Part shown: piece by piece, positions 1-6,694 of the stretch
Layout: each line of letters starts with the position of its first letter
How positions within the stretch are numbered: position 1 is the first letter of the stretch
DNA from: Streptomyces bambusae
GTDB taxonomy: Bacteria > Actinomycetota > Actinomycetes > Streptomycetales > Streptomycetaceae
Direction: 5' to 3'
Assembly: GCF_020532645.1 (NCBI RefSeq)
Contig: NZ_JAJAUZ010000004.1
Coordinates: 1 to 64,000, forward strand
DNA length: 64,000 nt
Translations under genes and position numbers: made by a program
The notes under the pieces: model-generated
Database searches by the model: none
The model's input: the letters and a program-made list of their open reading frames with translations, nothing else
Told to the model about the DNA's origin: nothing

Positions 1-57
1 ACCCTGCGGGGCTGTTCCCCCACCCCGCCCCTTCCCGAACCGGGGCTCCGCCCCAGA

Positions 58-159
58 CCCCGCACCTCAATCGCCGGCGGGGCTTAGGCAAGCCTCGGCC
101 CGCGGTCAAAGTCAGGGCAGGGGGCACACTCCAGCCCGTCCGGCGTTTGAGGACCGGGG
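58..159. repeat. Inverted pair of a dispersed-type intergenic repeat
   Basis: Two imperfectly complementary 27-nt arms (58-84 and 133-159), each built on a CCGGCG(T/A)TTGAGG core in opposite orientation, lie in the gene-free left end, downstream of the NUDIX gene. I recall similar cores scattered through Streptomyces intergenic regions. Together they could form a long hairpin and act as a terminator for the minus-strand gene. No coding region is seen in the first 180 bases. Confidence 0.5.
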
Positions 160-180
160 CTCGGGGCCGGGCCCCCGGGG

Positions 181-678
181 TCAGGCGTCCGCGAGCCGGT
201 ACACGTGCGACGGCACGTGCGCGACGTCGAGCCCCAGCTCCGGACGCCACGCGTGCAGCACGGTCGCCGACGGACCGTACAGCCCGGTGGGGATCGCGGA
301 CGGCTCGAACCAGGACCACCGCAGGATCTTGTCCGGCTCGGTGACCCGGGGAGCGCCGGCCGCCGAGTCCGTCACGACCGCCGCCGTCAGGCGGACCACG
401 CCCGCCTTCGCGCCGACGAGCACCGCGAGGACCCGGACGGCGGAGGGCTCGGCCAGGAGCGACGTCTCCTCGGCCAGCTCACGCGCCGCCGCCTCGGCGA
501 ACCCCTCACCGGGGTCGGTCTTCCCGCCCGGCAGCTCCCAGCGGCCGTCGTGCGCCTGGCCGAGCAGCACCCGGCCGTCCGCGTCCACCACGACCACCCC
601 GACCCCCACCACCGCGTTCGCGGCGGGCCGCGCCCGGTCGGGACGCTCGGCGGCGGGCGGAACGGCTGCTGCGGGCAT
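181..678 (-). CDS. NUDIX hydrolase
   Basis: A 165-aa NUDIX-fold protein that probably hydrolyses a nucleoside-diphosphate derivative; the substrate cannot be told from sequence. The Nudix box is complete: LPGGKTDPGEGF is followed by RELAEETSL, which gives the G-x5-E-x7-REUxEE pattern with its metal-binding glutamates. An Ala/Pro-rich stretch of about 20 residues precedes the domain. The ATG start is chosen because a GGAGG ribosome site lies a few bases upstream; the frame stays open further upstream only because it runs antisense-free through high-GC DNA. It lies 44 bases downstream of the ATP-dependent ligase on the same strand, so the two may be co-transcribed. A sanitising or repair role beside a ligase is inference. 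Confidence 0.9.
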   Translation of the reverse strand: MPAAAVPPAAERPDRARPAANAVVGVGVVVVDADGRVLLGQAHDGRWELPGGKTDPGEGFAEAAARELAEETSLLAEPSAVRVLAVLVGAKAGVVRLTAAVVTDSAAGAPRVTEPDKILRWSWFEPSAIPTGLYGPSATVLHAWRPELGLDVAHVPSHVYRLADA

Positions 679-722
679 GGCAAGACCTCCGGTCGTACGG
701 AGGACGATCCTCGCAACCTCCC

Positions 723-1799
723 CTACGTGCCCGTCAAGCCGAGCACCTCGTTCAGGTCGTACCGGACGACCTCCTCCAGCTGGTCGTAGGTGCAGGTCTC
801 CGGGGTCCGGTCCGGGCGGGGGCGCTTGAACTGGGCGGTGTGGCGGAAGCGGTCGCCCTCCATGTGGTCGTAGCCGACCTCGATCACCAGCTCGGGCCGC
901 AGCGGGACCCAGGACAGGTCCTTCTTGCCCGACCAGCGGCTCGGGGCCCCGGGGAGCCGTGCGCCCTCGTGCGCGGACTCGTCGGCCCAGGCAGCCCACG
1001 GGTGGCCGGTGGGCGCGTCCGGGTCCGTCCGCAGCGGCTCCAGCTCCGTCACCAGTTCGGCCCGCCGCTTCATCGGGAACGCGGCGCACACGCCGACGTG
1101 CTGGAGGACGCCCCGTGCGTCGTACAGCCCGAGCAGCAGCGAGCCGACCACCGGGCCGCTCTTGTGGAAGCGGTAGCCGCCGACGACCACGTCCGCCGTC
1201 TGCTCGTGCTTGATCTTGTACATCAGCCGGGCGTCCGGCCGGTACGGCAGGTCCAGCGGCTTGGCGACCACCCCGTCCAGCCCGGCCCCTTCGTACGCGG
1301 AGAACCACTCCTGCGCGAGCGCCGCGTCCGTGGTGGCGGGCGCCAGGTGGACCGGGGGAGCCGACGCGCGCAGCGCCTCCTCGAGGGCGGCCCGGCGCTC
1401 GGACAGCGGGGTGTCGAGCAGCGCCTCGTCGCCGAGGGCGAGCAGGTCGAAGGCGACGAAGGCGGCGGGCGTGCGCTCGGCGAGCGCCGCCACCCGGGAG
1501 GCCGCGGGGTGGATCCGCTCGGTGAGCCGGTCGAAGTCCAGCCGCCCGCCGTGCGCGATCACGATCTCGCCGTCCACCACGCAGCGCTCCGGCAGGTTGT
1601 CCAGCAGCGCGGCCACCAGCTCGGGGAAGTACCGGGTCAGCGGCTTGCCGGTGCGGCTGCCGACGACCACCTCGGGCCCGTCGCGGTGCACGATCGCGCG
1701 GAACCCGTCCCACTTCGCCTCGTACTGCATCCCCGGCGGGATGCGCGCCACGGACTTCGCCAGCATGGGCTTCACGGGCGGCATCACGGGGAGGTCCAT
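723..1799 (-). CDS. ATP-dependent DNA ligase (LigC / LigD ligase-domain type)
   Basis: A 358-aa stand-alone ATP-dependent DNA ligase that seals nicks through an enzyme-AMP intermediate. The adenylation motif EAKWDGFR places the nucleophile at Lys29. Other nucleotidyltransferase motifs follow in order: SRTGKPL, DGEIV, GLDGVVAKP and YKIKHEQ. A C-terminal OB-fold-like segment ends the protein. There is no fused polymerase or phosphoesterase domain, so it matches the single ligase module of bacterial NHEJ systems. It is transcribed divergently from a LigD-type polymerase gene 84 bases away, which points to end joining or a related gap-filling repair. No Ku gene is in the window. Start: ATG in good agreement with the family N terminus. 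Confidence 0.92.
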   Translation of the reverse strand: MDLPVMPPVKPMLAKSVARIPPGMQYEAKWDGFRAIVHRDGPEVVVGSRTGKPLTRYFPELVAALLDNLPERCVVDGEIVIAHGGRLDFDRLTERIHPAASRVAALAERTPAAFVAFDLLALGDEALLDTPLSERRAALEEALRASAPPVHLAPATTDAALAQEWFSAYEGAGLDGVVAKPLDLPYRPDARLMYKIKHEQTADVVVGGYRFHKSGPVVGSLLLGLYDARGVLQHVGVCAAFPMKRRAELVTELEPLRTDPDAPTGHPWAAWADESAHEGARLPGAPSRWSGKKDLSWVPLRPELVIEVGYDHMEGDRFRHTAQFKRPRPDRTPETCTYDQLEEVVRYDLNEVLGLTGT

Positions 1800-1883
1800 G
1801 GTCCGATTCTGCGCTGCGGGCCACCGCGCCGCCCGGTGGCGCCCGGTGTGCGGGCCGCCCGGTCCGCGCCTACCGTGACGCAC

Positions 1884-2903
1884 ATGGGTACTGCGCGCAC
1901 TGCGGTCGAACTGGACGCCGGCGGCCGGACGGTACGGCTGTCCAGCCCGGAGAAGGTGTACTTCCCCGAGCGCGGCCTGACCAAGCTGGACGTCGCGCAG
2001 TACTACCTGGCCGTCGCCGGGGGCATCACGCGCGCGCTGCGGAACCGGCCGACCACCCTGGAGCGCTACCCCGACGGGGTGACCGGCGAATCGTTCTTCC
2101 AGAAACGGGCCCCGAAGAACCTGCCCGACTGGATCCCCACCGCCCACATCGCATTCCCCAGCGGCCGCACCGCCGACGAGATCTGCCCGACCGAGCCGGC
2201 CGCCGTGCTGTGGGCGGCCAACCTGGGCTGCCTCACCTTCCACCCGTGGCCGGTGCGCCGCGAGGACACCGACCGGCCCGACGAACTGCGCATCGACCTC
2301 GACCCGCAGCCCGGTACGGACTACCACCATGCGGTGGCCGCCGCCCACGAGCTGCGCGCCCTGCTGGAGGAACTGGGCCTGCGCGGCTGGCCGAAGACCT
2401 CGGGCGGCCGCGGCCTGCACGTGTTCGTGCCGATCGAGCCGCGCTGGACCTTCACCGAGGTACGGCGCTGCGCCATCGCGCTGGGCCGCGAACTGGAGCG
2501 CCGGATGCCCGGCAAGGTCACCACCGCCTGGTGGAAGGAGGAGCGCGGGGAGCGGATCTTCGTCGACTACAACCAGACGGCCCGCGACCGCACCATCGCC
2601 TCCGCGTACTCGGTCCGCCCCCGCCCGCACGCACCCGTCTCGGCCCCGCTGCGCTGGGACGAGGTGGACTCCGCGGAGCCGCGCGACTTCGACATCGTGA
2701 CCATGCCGGCCCGCTTCGCCGAGCTGGGCGACGTGCACGCCGACATGGAGGAGCACGCCTTCGTGCTGGACGCCGTACTGGAGCTGGCCGACCACGACCG
2801 CGAGGCGCGCGGCCTGGGCGACATGCCGTACCCGCCGGACTACCCGAAGATGCCGGGGGAGCCGAAACGGGTCCAGCCGAGCCGCGCCAAGCACGAGGAG
2901 TGA
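1884..2903 (+). CDS. LigD-type DNA polymerase/primase domain protein
   Basis: A 339-aa stand-alone archaeo-eukaryotic primase-type polymerase (PolDom), the module that adds nucleotides at broken ends in bacterial NHEJ. The catalytic pair lies in RIDLDPQPG (Asp138 and Asp140). The conserved GRGLHVFVPI strand and the WWKEERGERIFVDYNQ region follow, as does the early SPEKVYFPERG segment usual in the family. The length fits a lone PolDom rather than full LigD. The divergent ligase next door suggests a split Pol/ligase system working together. The ATG start agrees with the usual family N terminus; the shared 84-base intergenic region must carry both promoters. Confidence 0.93.
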   Translation: MGTARTAVELDAGGRTVRLSSPEKVYFPERGLTKLDVAQYYLAVAGGITRALRNRPTTLERYPDGVTGESFFQKRAPKNLPDWIPTAHIAFPSGRTADEICPTEPAAVLWAANLGCLTFHPWPVRREDTDRPDELRIDLDPQPGTDYHHAVAAAHELRALLEELGLRGWPKTSGGRGLHVFVPIEPRWTFTEVRRCAIALGRELERRMPGKVTTAWWKEERGERIFVDYNQTARDRTIASAYSVRPRPHAPVSAPLRWDEVDSAEPRDFDIVTMPARFAELGDVHADMEEHAFVLDAVLELADHDREARGLGDMPYPPDYPKMPGEPKRVQPSRAKHEE

Positions 2904-2941
2904 GCCCGGGCGGGGCGGCCGTACCCGCTGCGCGAGGGGCG

Positions 2942-2969
2942 TTGAACGCGCGTTGATCAGACGTATATC
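2942..2969 (+). promoter_or_regulatory. Putative promoter of the WhiB-like gene
   Basis: TTGAAC (-35) and TATATC (-10) are separated by 16 bases, upstream of the WhiB-like start. The AT-rich -10 stands out in this G+C-rich DNA. It would give a leader of only about 15 bases, which fits the lack of a clear ribosome site. Confidence 0.45.
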
Positions 2970-2990
2970 GGCGCCCGCCATGCTGCCTTC

Positions 2991-3275
2991 ATGCCGATGA
3001 ACACGACCGCCGCGATCGCCCCTGCCGACCGGATCGCGCCCGCTGCCACCACCGTGCTGCCCGAGCTGTCCTGGCAGGTGGGCGCGCTGTGCGCCCAGAC
3101 CGGACCCGAGTTCTTCTTCCCGGAACCGGGCACGTCGGTGCGCGAGGCGAAGCGGCTGTGCGCGGCCTGCCCGGGCCGGGCCGCGTGCCTGGAGTACGCC
3201 CTCGCCAACGACGAGCGCTTCGGCGTCTGGGGCGGGCTGTCCGAGCAGGAACGGCAGGTCCTGCGCCGCCGCTGA
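2991..3275 (+). CDS. WhiB-like (Wbl) iron-sulfur transcription factor
   Basis: A 94-aa WhiB-family protein. Four cysteines are spaced as in the family (Cys34, Cys57, Cys60, Cys66: C-x22-C-x2-C-x5-C) and would ligand a [4Fe-4S] cluster. The GVWGG turn (78-82) and a basic C terminus (LRRR) follow. Wbl proteins act with the principal sigma factor to control development, stress or antibiotic genes in actinobacteria. The N terminus carries about 26 Ala/Pro/Thr-rich residues before the conserved core, and a second in-frame ATG lies two codons downstream. Which of the numbered Wbl proteins it matches cannot be decided here. It is monocistronic, with a hairpin terminator downstream. Confidence 0.9.
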   Translation: MPMNTTAAIAPADRIAPAATTVLPELSWQVGALCAQTGPEFFFPEPGTSVREAKRLCAACPGRAACLEYALANDERFGVWGGLSEQERQVLRRR

Positions 3276-3310
3276 CGTGGCCGGGGTCCGCGCCGGACCC
3301 GGACGTGCAC

Positions 3311-3344
3311 GCGGGAGGGTCCGCGTGTGCGGGAGGGTCCGCGT
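3311..3344. repeat. Two 16-bp direct repeats
   Basis: The 16-mer GCGGGAGGGTCCGCGT occurs at 3311-3326 and again at 3329-3344, in the convergent gap between the WhiB-like gene and the desaturase, just ahead of the terminator hairpin. No function is evident. Confidence 0.6.
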
Positions 3345-3352
3345 ACGCGCAA

Positions 3353-3377
3353 GGGCCCGTGCCGCCGGCACGGGCCC
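3353..3377. terminator. Hairpin terminator between convergent genes
   Basis: An 11-bp perfect stem (GGGCCCGTGCC pairing with GGCACGGGCCC) with a 3-base loop lies between the convergent WhiB-like and desaturase genes. There is no T-run, as is usual in Streptomyces. Confidence 0.7.
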
Positions 3378-3400
3378 CCGCCGGGGCTTTCCCGCCCGGG

Positions 3401-4384
3401 TCAGTCCCGCTTCGCGTTGCCGCGCGCGGCCACCCGGGCCGCCCGCGCCGCCAGGCGCTCGTCCAGCTTGCGGGCCTCGTCGTCGAGGCCGTTCATGTAG
3501 AGCCCCAGCTCCTCCTGGGCCTGCCGGCCCTCGGGGCCGAGCCCGTCGATCTCCATGACCTTCAGGAACCGCAGCACCGGCGACAGCACGTCGTCGTGGT
3601 GGATGCGCAGGTTGTAGATGCCGCCGATGGCCATCTGCGCGGCGGCCCGCTCGAAGCCCGGCATGCCGTGTCCCGGCATCCGGAAGTTGACGACCACGTC
3701 CCGCACGGCCTGCATGGTCAGGTCCGGCGCCAGCTCGAAGGCCGCGCCCAGCAGGTTGCGGTAGAAGACCATGTGCAGGTTCTCGTCCTGCGCGATGCGC
3801 GCCAGCATCCGGTCGCAGACCGGGTCGCCCGACTGGTGGCCGGTGTTGCGGTGCGAGATGCGGGTCGCGAGCTCCTGGAAGGCGACGTACGCCACCGAGT
3901 GCAGCATCGAGTGGCGGTTGTCGGACTCGAAGCCCTCCGACATGTGCGCCATCCGGAACTGCTCCAGCTTGTCCGGGTCCACGGCGCGCGACGCCAGCAG
4001 GTAGTCGCGCATCACGATGCCGTGCCGGCCCTCCTCCGCGGTCCACCGGTGCACCCAGGTGCCCCACGCGCCGTCCCGGCCGAACAGGGAGGCGATCTCG
4101 TGGTGGTAGCTGGGCAGGTTGTCCTCGGTGAGGAGGTTGACGACGAGCGCGATCCGGCCGATGTCGGTCACCTTGGACTGGGCGGGCTCCCAGGCCTCGC
4201 CGTCCTCGAAGAAGCCCGGGAAGTTCCGGCCGTCGCTCCACGGCACGTACTCGTGGGGCATCCAGTCCTTGGTGACCTTCAGGTGGCGGTTGAGCTCCTT
4301 CTCGACCACCTCTTCCAGCGCGAACAGCAGCCTGGCGTCCGTCCACGCCTCCGAGCTGCCGAGGTAGGGAGAGGTGAGGGTCAC
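3401..4384 (-). CDS. Acyl-ACP desaturase (soluble di-iron, DesA type)
   Basis: A 327-aa soluble fatty-acyl desaturase of the ferritin-like di-iron fold, which places a double bond in an acyl-ACP or acyl-CoA chain and so tunes membrane fluidity. Both iron motifs are visible: TEDNLPSYH (Glu87, His94) with EEGRH (Glu118, His121), and ELATRISH with DENLH (Glu201, His204). The C terminus is charged and probably helical. The GTG start has a CTGGAG ribosome site. The promoter gap of 114 bases upstream carries two tandem TACG-N4-CGTA palindromes, so repression by a TetR-like lipid-sensing factor is likely, although no such regulator gene adjoins it. The electron donor is not encoded nearby. Confidence 0.92.
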   Translation of the reverse strand: MTLTSPYLGSSEAWTDARLLFALEEVVEKELNRHLKVTKDWMPHEYVPWSDGRNFPGFFEDGEAWEPAQSKVTDIGRIALVVNLLTEDNLPSYHHEIASLFGRDGAWGTWVHRWTAEEGRHGIVMRDYLLASRAVDPDKLEQFRMAHMSEGFESDNRHSMLHSVAYVAFQELATRISHRNTGHQSGDPVCDRMLARIAQDENLHMVFYRNLLGAAFELAPDLTMQAVRDVVVNFRMPGHGMPGFERAAAQMAIGGIYNLRIHHDDVLSPVLRFLKVMEIDGLGPEGRQAQEELGLYMNGLDDEARKLDERLAARAARVAARGNAKRD

Positions 4385-4411
4385 GGGTACTCCAGAGGGC
4401 AGGCCGATACT

Positions 4412-4443
4412 TACGGCTTCGTAGGTTACGAGACCGTAGGTTA
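4412..4443 (-). promoter_or_regulatory. Tandem palindromic operator of the desaturase gene
   Basis: TACGgcttCGTA (4412-4423) and TACGagacCGTA (4427-4438) are two inverted repeats whose centres are 15 bases apart. They give a direct repeat of CGTAGGTTA (4420-4428, 4435-4443). They lie within 30-60 bases of the desaturase start, where the promoter should be. Such pairs are typical of TetR-family dimers. A close variant occurs at 61931-61946. Confidence 0.6.
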
Positions 4444-4498
4444 AGCCCGGCGTCAGAGCCCGCCAAGCCCCGCCCCGGGAATATCCGGCTACGCACCG

Positions 4499-5275
4499 TT
4501 ATGAGGGGAGGTCACGCAGCCGAACGGAGAGACATGTCACGCACCCTTCGAGTTTTTCGAACTCCCCGATGTCCACGGTTACCGGCTGGTAGCCCAGGGA
4601 GGTGAAGAGCTCGGCGCTGCGCGGCGCACTGGACGCCATCAGCAGCCGGCCGCCGCCGAGCAGCACCACGTGCGCCCCCGACTCCTCGGGGACCGGCAGG
4701 AACGACCCGAAAGCGGTAGGGGTGTCGACGAGCGGGGGGTGGCCGATCACCGTCCCGTCCGGCAGCGCCGTCACGGCCGACTTCAGGTGCAGCACCCGGC
4801 TCACCGGCACCGCCACCACCTTCGCGCCCAGCGGCTCGAAGACCGCCCGCAGCTGCCGCACCCCCTCCGCGTCGGTCCGGCCGCCCCGGCCCACGTACAC
4901 CGTGTCGCCGATCTTGAGGACGTCGCCGCCGTCGAGGGTGCCGGGCGCCCGTACCCGGTTCACCGAGCAGCCGAGCGCGGCCACCGCCTCCTCGACCGCG
5001 GCCGTCTCCGGCTGCCGGGACTCCGCGCCCGGGCGGGTGATCAGCGCGACGTTGCGGAACATGACGACGGCGTCCTCGACGAACACCGCGTCCGGGCAGT
5101 CCTCGGCCGGCGCGACCTCCACCGTCTCCCACCCGTGGTCGCGCAGCACCTGCGCGTACGCCTCCCACTGCCGCAGGGCGAGACCGGGGTCGACCGGGGT
5201 GCGCTCGATGTGGGTCACGAGCCCCTCGGCGAGGCGCGGACCGGGACGGCGGATCAGGGCTCTTCTGCTGGGCAC
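4499..5275 (-). CDS. ddaH: Dimethylarginine dimethylaminohydrolase (DDAH)
   Basis: A 258-aa guanidino-modifying enzyme of the DDAH/arginine deiminase fold, which converts methylated arginines to citrulline and methylamines. The ordered motifs are visible: DAVFVEDAVV (substrate-carboxylate Asp/Glu), PGTLDGGDVLKIG, the catalytic-His region HLKSAVTALPDG, and the C-terminal GCVTCLSVRL, where Cys248 fits the nucleophile (Cys245 is a second cysteine). The start is the GTG at VPSRRALIRRP because AGGAG lies nine bases upstream; the open frame extends 15 codons further but with no ribosome site. It lies upstream of the desaturase on the same strand but is separated by that gene's own promoter. A role in arginine or methylarginine salvage is from the family. 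Confidence 0.9.
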   Translation of the reverse strand: MPSRRALIRRPGPRLAEGLVTHIERTPVDPGLALRQWEAYAQVLRDHGWETVEVAPAEDCPDAVFVEDAVVMFRNVALITRPGAESRQPETAAVEEAVAALGCSVNRVRAPGTLDGGDVLKIGDTVYVGRGGRTDAEGVRQLRAVFEPLGAKVVAVPVSRVLHLKSAVTALPDGTVIGHPPLVDTPTAFGSFLPVPEESGAHVVLLGGGRLLMASSAPRSAELFTSLGYQPVTVDIGEFEKLEGCVTCLSVRLRDLPS

Positions 5276-5316
5276 CGCGGTACTCCTGGGTCCGGGAGGG
5301 GGTCCGGCGCCCATCA

Positions 5317-5562
5317 TCACGCGGCCGCCCGGCGCCCGCCAGACGGCATCACCGGTTCCGGGCCGAGCAGGTGGTCCGCCGCGCCCGCCTTCACCGCGGT
5401 GATCAGGGCCCGCAGCGCGTCCATCGAATCCGTGACCACGTTCGCGGAGTGCGTGGTGCCGATGTACGCCCGCCCGTCGGCGTCCCGGCCGAACCGGAAG
5501 CAGTTGGCCCCCTCGCTGCAGAAGGCCTCGTCCCAGGCGATGGTGCTCGTGCGCATGGTCAT
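5317..5562 (-). CDS. DUF397 protein, partner of the adjacent XRE regulator
   Basis: An 81-aa DUF397 protein. The family pattern is visible in outline: an AWDEAFCSEGANCFRF segment stands in place of the common W-x-K-S-S-x-S-x2-G-x-N-C-V-E-V, then GRAYIGTTHSAN, then a C-terminal DALRALITAVKAG. It lies 31 bases downstream of an XRE/DUF5753 regulator, the arrangement found in dozens of copies in Streptomyces genomes and linked to development (bldB/whiJ-like clusters) or described as a toxin-antitoxin-like pair. It ends 41 bases from the DDAH start. The biochemical function is unknown. Its C terminus (VMPSGGRRAAA) looks unconserved. Confidence 0.85.
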   Translation of the reverse strand: MTMRTSTIAWDEAFCSEGANCFRFGRDADGRAYIGTTHSANVVTDSMDALRALITAVKAGAADHLLGPEPVMPSGGRRAAA

Positions 5563-5593
5563 GTGGTCTCGTCTCTCTCGGGAGTACGGGCCG

Positions 5594-6445
5594 TCACAGG
5601 TCCTGCGCCGCGCGGTGGATGAAATCGCGCGAGGCGCGCTCCGGCAGCGCCAGCCGCCGCAGCCGGTCCAGCAGCCCCCGGTACCGCCGCAGCTTCATGT
5701 CGGAGTCCAGGAGCATCGAGCCGTGCGAGGTGTCGAGTTGTACGGTGTCCAGCTGGGCCATCGCCGCCGCCGCGTACGTGAAGGACTGCCCGGCCCCGGG
5801 GAAGCCCCCCGCGGCGAAAGGGATCACCCGCACCGTCGCGTGCTCCCGCTCCGACTGCTCCAGGACGTGCTCCAGCTGCGCCCGCGCCACCTTCGGACCG
5901 CCGAACTGCATCCGCAGGGCCGCCTCGTGGACCACCGCCTCGTACCGCGGCGGGAGTTCGCGGTCGAAGACCGCCCGCCGTGTCATCCGCAGCGCCAGCC
6001 GCGCCTGGAGGTCGGGCTCCGGCAGTGGCGGATCGGCGGTGCCGAACACCGCCCGCGCGTGCTCCTCCGTCTGCAGCAGCCCCGGAATGTGGGTGGTCAC
6101 CGCCGTGTGCAGGGCGACGGCGTGGTGCTCCAGTTCGGCGATGTCCAGCAGGGCCGGCGGCAGCATCCCGCGGTGCCGCTCCCACCAGCCTTTCTCGCGC
6201 TCCTGGGCCATGGCCGCGAGCAGGTCCACCAGGTCGGTGTCCGGGCAGTCGTAGTTGAAGGCCAGGGTGCGGACCCGCTCGGCGGTGATCCCGATCCGGC
6301 CCGACTCGATGTTCGGGATGCGGGTGCGGTCCACGCCCAGGAGGGCCGCAGCCTGCTGCACCGTCATGCCCGACTGCTCCCGGAGCTTGCGCAGTTCGCC
6401 GCCGAGCCGCTGCTGCCGGGCGGTCGGGGTGCTCCTGGGCGGCAC
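5594..6445 (-). CDS. XRE-family regulator with C-terminal DUF5753 domain
   Basis: A 283-aa DNA-binding protein. The N-terminal helix-turn-helix (about residues 12-65) shows GMTVQQAAALLGVDRTRI and the usual IESGRIGIT turn; the remaining 200 residues are the DUF5753 region with WWERH, IPGLLQTEEHARA and an RQA-like LALRMTRRAVF segment. Such proteins pair with a downstream DUF397 gene, as here, and are thought to control it and development-linked genes. The start is a GTG with GAGGAAGAGGGGG just upstream. It is the first gene of the two-gene unit; the promoter is in the 249-base gap upstream. Confidence 0.88.
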   Translation of the reverse strand: MPPRSTPTARQQRLGGELRKLREQSGMTVQQAAALLGVDRTRIPNIESGRIGITAERVRTLAFNYDCPDTDLVDLLAAMAQEREKGWWERHRGMLPPALLDIAELEHHAVALHTAVTTHIPGLLQTEEHARAVFGTADPPLPEPDLQARLALRMTRRAVFDRELPPRYEAVVHEAALRMQFGGPKVARAQLEHVLEQSEREHATVRVIPFAAGGFPGAGQSFTYAAAAMAQLDTVQLDTSHGSMLLDSDMKLRRYRGLLDRLRRLALPERASRDFIHRAAQDL

Positions 6446-6694
6446 GTGTCCCCCTCTTCCTCGGCCGCGGCGCCACGCCCGCGCCCGACATCGCATGAGA
6501 AAACCTCACGTAGACACACAAGTAGTAGCACCGTGCACCACGGCGCGCTACGGTCGGTAGTGAAAGTTTCACACGGGGCGAACCTGCGCCGCGGGAGGAC
6601 GCCCGGAAAGGGTGCGGGCCGGCGGCGCGCCCGGGCGTGGGCCCTGCGCGCCGCCGGCCCCGGGGCGCACCCGCCGGCTACCGCCCCGTTCCCG
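6446..6694 (-). promoter_or_regulatory. Upstream region of the XRE/DUF397 unit
   Basis: This 249-base gene-free gap separates the start of the XRE gene from the 3' end of the ABC-F gene. It has a comparatively AT-rich patch (6490-6580) with a partial palindrome CTAC-GGTCG-GTAG (6542-6560 area) that could be an operator, possibly for autoregulation. The G+C-rich remainder near 6600-6670 has stem-forming repeats of GGCGCGC type that may terminate the ABC-F transcript. No ORF with a ribosome site is seen. Confidence 0.3.

Noticed and set aside
58..159. Mobile-element end or attachment site at the left edge
   Set aside because: The inverted repeat is of the dispersed Streptomyces intergenic type; there is no transposase, target duplication or tRNA.
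723..4496. A 1257-codon open frame on the minus strand covering ligase, polymerase and desaturase regions
   Set aside because: Only the last 358 codons encode a recognisable protein (the ligase); the rest is low-complexity Arg/Gly/Ala translation antisense to or out of frame with well-supported genes, a usual effect of high G+C.
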